From Candidatus Gastranaerophilales bacterium (lineage in GTDB: Bacteria > Cyanobacteriota > Vampirovibrionia > Gastranaerophilales > Gastranaerophilaceae), in assembly GCA_947626225.1 (NCBI GenBank), contig CANQRH010000004.1, positions 62,001 to 126,000 of the forward strand: DNA of 64,000 nucleotides. The letters are read 5' to 3'. The notes under the pieces were generated by a model. That model was not told the origin of the DNA. It did not search any database and saw nothing but the letters and a program-made list of their open reading frames with translations. Below are positions 61,910-64,000 of the stretch, one piece after another. Each line of letters opens with the position of its first letter. Position 1 is the stretch's first letter. Made by a program: the position numbers and the translations under genes.

Positions 61910-61935
61910 ACCGAAATTATACTACATAAACGACC

Positions 61936-61962
61936 TTGACAGCAAACGAAAAAAATTATACT
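61936..61962 (+). promoter_or_regulatory. Candidate promoter giving a leaderless or near-leaderless mRNA
   Basis: Perfect TTGACA (61936-61941), 15-bp spacer, TATACT (61957-61962). The ATG at 61971 is eight bases later, without a ribosome binding site. Confidence 0.45.
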
Positions 61963-61970
61963 ATTAAAAT

Positions 61971-62282
61971 ATGAAAAAACGCTGGTATGATATTGATCCG
62001 ACCGTAAGCAGGGCGGTTGCAAAACTTGAAAAAGCCGATGAATATGTTCAGATAAGATGCGCCGATTTTATCATAGACAGATTAAAAGATATTGACTTCA
62101 ATATTGAAATGTCGCTTGATGACCAGTACAATTATATAATGCGCAGATGGTATGATAAAAATATTAAAGTTTCGCATGCCATGGAGTATTTGAAAAATTC
62201 CCCCGTTGATATAAGAAAAGAACTTGCACTTGAAATTATTGATTTTATTAAAGAATACGATGACTATGCAAAAAATTTGTGA
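61971..62282 (+). CDS. Hypothetical protein, 103 aa
   Basis: Helical and charged; KKRWYDIDPTVSRAVAKLEKADEYVQ at the start and MRRWYDKNIKVSHAMEYLKN in the middle look like an internal duplication (RWYD-x-x-x-x-VS-x-A). It contains no cysteine-based metal site and no membrane segment. Not recognised. First of three plus-strand genes. Confidence 0.7.
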   Translation: MKKRWYDIDPTVSRAVAKLEKADEYVQIRCADFIIDRLKDIDFNIEMSLDDQYNYIMRRWYDKNIKVSHAMEYLKNSPVDIRKELALEIIDFIKEYDDYAKNL

Positions 62283-62332
62283 TTAATTGTAACAAGTTAG
62301 CCATGCTCATTTAAATATTGTTTAATTTATAT

Positions 62333-62656
62333 ATGAGCGATGAAATAAACAAAAAAGTCATAGATATTTTTTCAAACAGGAATAAGGATTCCGTAAAATA
62401 TTTTGCTGGTTTTAGCTATGTTAAACTTGCAAAAGATTCCAACGGGAAAAAATATAATTCCGAACATCTTCTGCAGTATGCCGAAAAATGCCACTATATA
62501 GTCAGGGTTATGCGAGTGCTTAACGGGGAAGTTTATCTGTATAATTATGATGTACCCAATAATGAGCTTTTTAAGTTTGTTAAATCGTTTGAAAATAAAA
62601 CGCTTGAAGGTACAATTATTGAAATAGATAAATATTTTCCCGGAGATTTGGCATGA
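62333..62656 (+). CDS. Hypothetical protein, 107 aa
   Basis: The ATG at 62333 (MSDEINKKVIDIFSNRNKD) is preferred to a TTG five codons upstream. The small globular protein has alternating strands and helices (YFAGFSYVKLAKDSNGKKYN, YIVRVMRVLNGEVYLYNY). It overlaps the radical SAM gene by four bases (ATGA), so it is probably co-translated. Not recognised. Confidence 0.65.
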   Translation: MSDEINKKVIDIFSNRNKDSVKYFAGFSYVKLAKDSNGKKYNSEHLLQYAEKCHYIVRVMRVLNGEVYLYNYDVPNNELFKFVKSFENKTLEGTIIEIDKYFPGDLA

Positions 62657-64000
62657 TTGATGCTCTTTACAAATGCACCAAACCATATCGGTATGCCGGC
62701 GGTGAATTGCTTTCATATAACAAAGATTTTGATAAAGCAAAAATCAGGTTTGCGTTTGCGTTTCCCGATAAATACGAAATCGGTATAAGCAATCTCGGTG
62801 TCAGAATTTTGTATGATATGGTTAATAAACAGTCTGATTATATGGCAGACAGAGTTTATGCACCGGAACCGGATTTTAATCCGGAAGTTTTGTACGGGGT
62901 TGAAAGTAAAAGGGCGGTAAAAGATTTTGATGCGGTGGGTTTTTCGCTCCAATACGAGCTTGCTTATCCTACGGTTCTAAAAATGCTTGAAATGTCGGGT
63001 GTTCCGTACAGAAACGATGAAAGAACCGATAAACACCCGATAATTTTTGCAGGCGGCCCATGTGCTTTTAATCCGCTTCCTCTGAGTGATTTTGTCGATG
63101 TTTTTTTGATAGGTGACGGTGAGGATAACATTGTTGAAATTTGTGAAATCCTTGAAAAAACAAAAGGCATGCCGAGAAACGAACGTATAAAAGCATTGTG
63201 TGCAAACCCTTCAAACGGCCGATGGTCGGCACTTACGGGCGGAAAAGTTACAAAACGCGTTGCATTGCTTGAATATGACACTGCGTTAAAATCTTATCCG
63301 ATACCGTATTCAACCTCCGTTCAAGACAGGGCGGTAGTTGAAATAAGGCGCGGATGCGGAAGAATGTGCCGTTTCTGCCAGCCCGGGCATGTTACTCTGC
63401 CCGTGAGAGAAAGGCCTGCACAGGAAATTATCAAAATCGCAAAAGAACTCGTAAAAAATACCGGATATGATGAGTATTCACTTCTGTCGCTTTCTTCAAA
63501 CGATTACAAAAATATAAACGAAGTTATCAAAGAACTTTCGCTTGATTTTAATGAAAAGAAAATCTCCGTATCGCTTCCGAGCCAAAGGATTGACGGATTT
63601 AACCTTGAACTTGCAAATCTTGTTCAAAGTGTCAGAAAATCAACAATGACACTGGCTCCCGAAGCCGGCAGCCAAAGGCTCAGAAACGTAATCAGAAAAA
63701 ATATAACGGAAGAACAGATTTTGAATGCCGTCTTAACCCTTTACGAAAACGGCTGGTCAAGAGTCAAATTTTATTTTATATGCGGGCTTCCGACCGAAAC
63801 GCTCGAAGATATGGACGAAATGGCAAATCTTTTAAGCAACATCAAATACCGCTGTAAACAGCTGAAACGGGAGAAGGGCTTAAACCACGGTATGGATATA
63901 ACCTGTACTCTCTCAATATTTGTTCCGAAGCCTTTTACACCTTTCCAGTGGTGCGGACAAATGCCTTTGGATAAGATAAGTGAGCACATAAAATATCTTA
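62653..64000 (+). CDS. Radical SAM protein of the TIGR03960 type, N-terminal part (runs off the window)
   Basis: The frame is open to the right edge. The N-terminal B12-binding-like domain (FAFPDKYEIGISNLGVRILYDM, then FAGGPCAFNPLPLSDFVDVFLIGDGE) is followed by the cluster motif RRGCGRMCRFCQPGHVTLPVRER near residue 235 and by LAPEAGSQRLRNVIRKNI, which binds the cofactor. This is the pattern of the TIGR03960 family, usually followed by a TIGR03936/DUF2344 protein and ribosomal genes. Its exact reaction is not established. The start overlaps the upstream stop. Confidence 0.88.
   Translation, partial: MIDALYKCTKPYRYAGGELLSYNKDFDKAKIRFAFAFPDKYEIGISNLGVRILYDMVNKQSDYMADRVYAPEPDFNPEVLYGVESKRAVKDFDAVGFSLQYELAYPTVLKMLEMSGVPYRNDERTDKHPIIFAGGPCAFNPLPLSDFVDVFLIGDGEDNIVEICEILEKTKGMPRNERIKALCANPSNGRWSALTGGKVTKRVALLEYDTALKSYPIPYSTSVQDRAVVEIRRGCGRMCRFCQPGHVTLPVRERPAQEIIKIAKELVKNTGYDEYSLLSLSSNDYKNINEVIKELSLDFNEKKISVSLPSQRIDGFNLELANLVQSVRKSTMTLAPEAGSQRLRNVIRKNITEEQILNAVLTLYENGWSRVKFYFICGLPTETLEDMDEMANLLSNIKYRCKQLKREKGLNHGMDITCTLSIFVPKPFTPFQWCGQMPLDKISEHIKYL

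Overview
The window is a chromosomal segment of an AT-rich bacterium. It most likely belongs to the non-photosynthetic Cyanobacteriota (Vampirovibrionia/'Melainabacteria', probably Gastranaerophilales of the gut). The strongest evidence is that RNA polymerase beta' is split into separate rpoC1 (50054-51763) and rpoC2 (51797-55651) genes, with an insertion of about 660 residues in the RpoC2 trigger loop. Both are cyanobacterial traits. The L34 sequence also looks cyanobacterial, and no photosynthesis gene is seen. MurE carries the DNPR motif for meso-diaminopimelate, and AsmA-like and MCE-like proteins point to a diderm envelope.

Layout. 1-16441 is core genome. A plus-strand run holds a ROK kinase end, a UbiA/MenA-type prenyltransferase, an Opp-type ATPase, smpB and a formyltransferase. 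It converges on mtaB. After a lineage-type membrane protein come tgt, ndk and a MATE transporter (minus), then ftsI-murE-nagA-FeS oxidoreductase (plus), proC (minus) and rpmH-rnpA. An initiator tRNA-Met (16534-16610) is the integration site of a ~12.1 kb element (16566-28714) bounded by a 103-bp imperfect direct repeat. The element carries a tyrosine integrase, a small XRE regulator, an excisionase-like protein, a primase/helicase broken by a frameshift, a phage-type small protein and a second XRE regulator. Its cargo is a Type III restriction-modification operon: mod with a +1 shift in a G6 tract, res, and a HEPN-like third gene. The arrangement resembles a phage satellite.

28715-34508 is an accessory/repeat zone. 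It has ten REP-type palindromes with 5' GTAG/GTAT tetranucleotides around a REP-associated tyrosine transposase gene (33406-33909), and one complete REP lies inside that gene's coding sequence. The zone also has a pentanucleotide microsatellite just downstream of a promoter, and a TetR/aldo-keto reductase/flavodoxin operon with a perfect palindromic operator.

34509-46346 holds mostly lineage-specific proteins: an EF-hand/YD-type protein with an Ala-Pro-Glu linker, secreted proteins, a SIMPL protein, an orphan histidine kinase, and a divergent MCE-domain/AsmA-like pair that may act in lipid transport across the envelope. 46715-55651 is the rpoB-rpoC1-rpoC2 operon. 55787-64000 has a 54-residue protein, gap, radA, a BlaI-type repressor operon, several secreted or hypothetical proteins and the start of a TIGR03960-type radical SAM gene.

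Two lineage-wide patterns stand out. Four otherwise unrelated proteins begin with a short motif ending in (N/S)F-x-G. Several genes have a -10 box only 6-8 bases before the start codon, as in leaderless mRNAs. No database search was possible, so family names rest on motifs recognised by eye.
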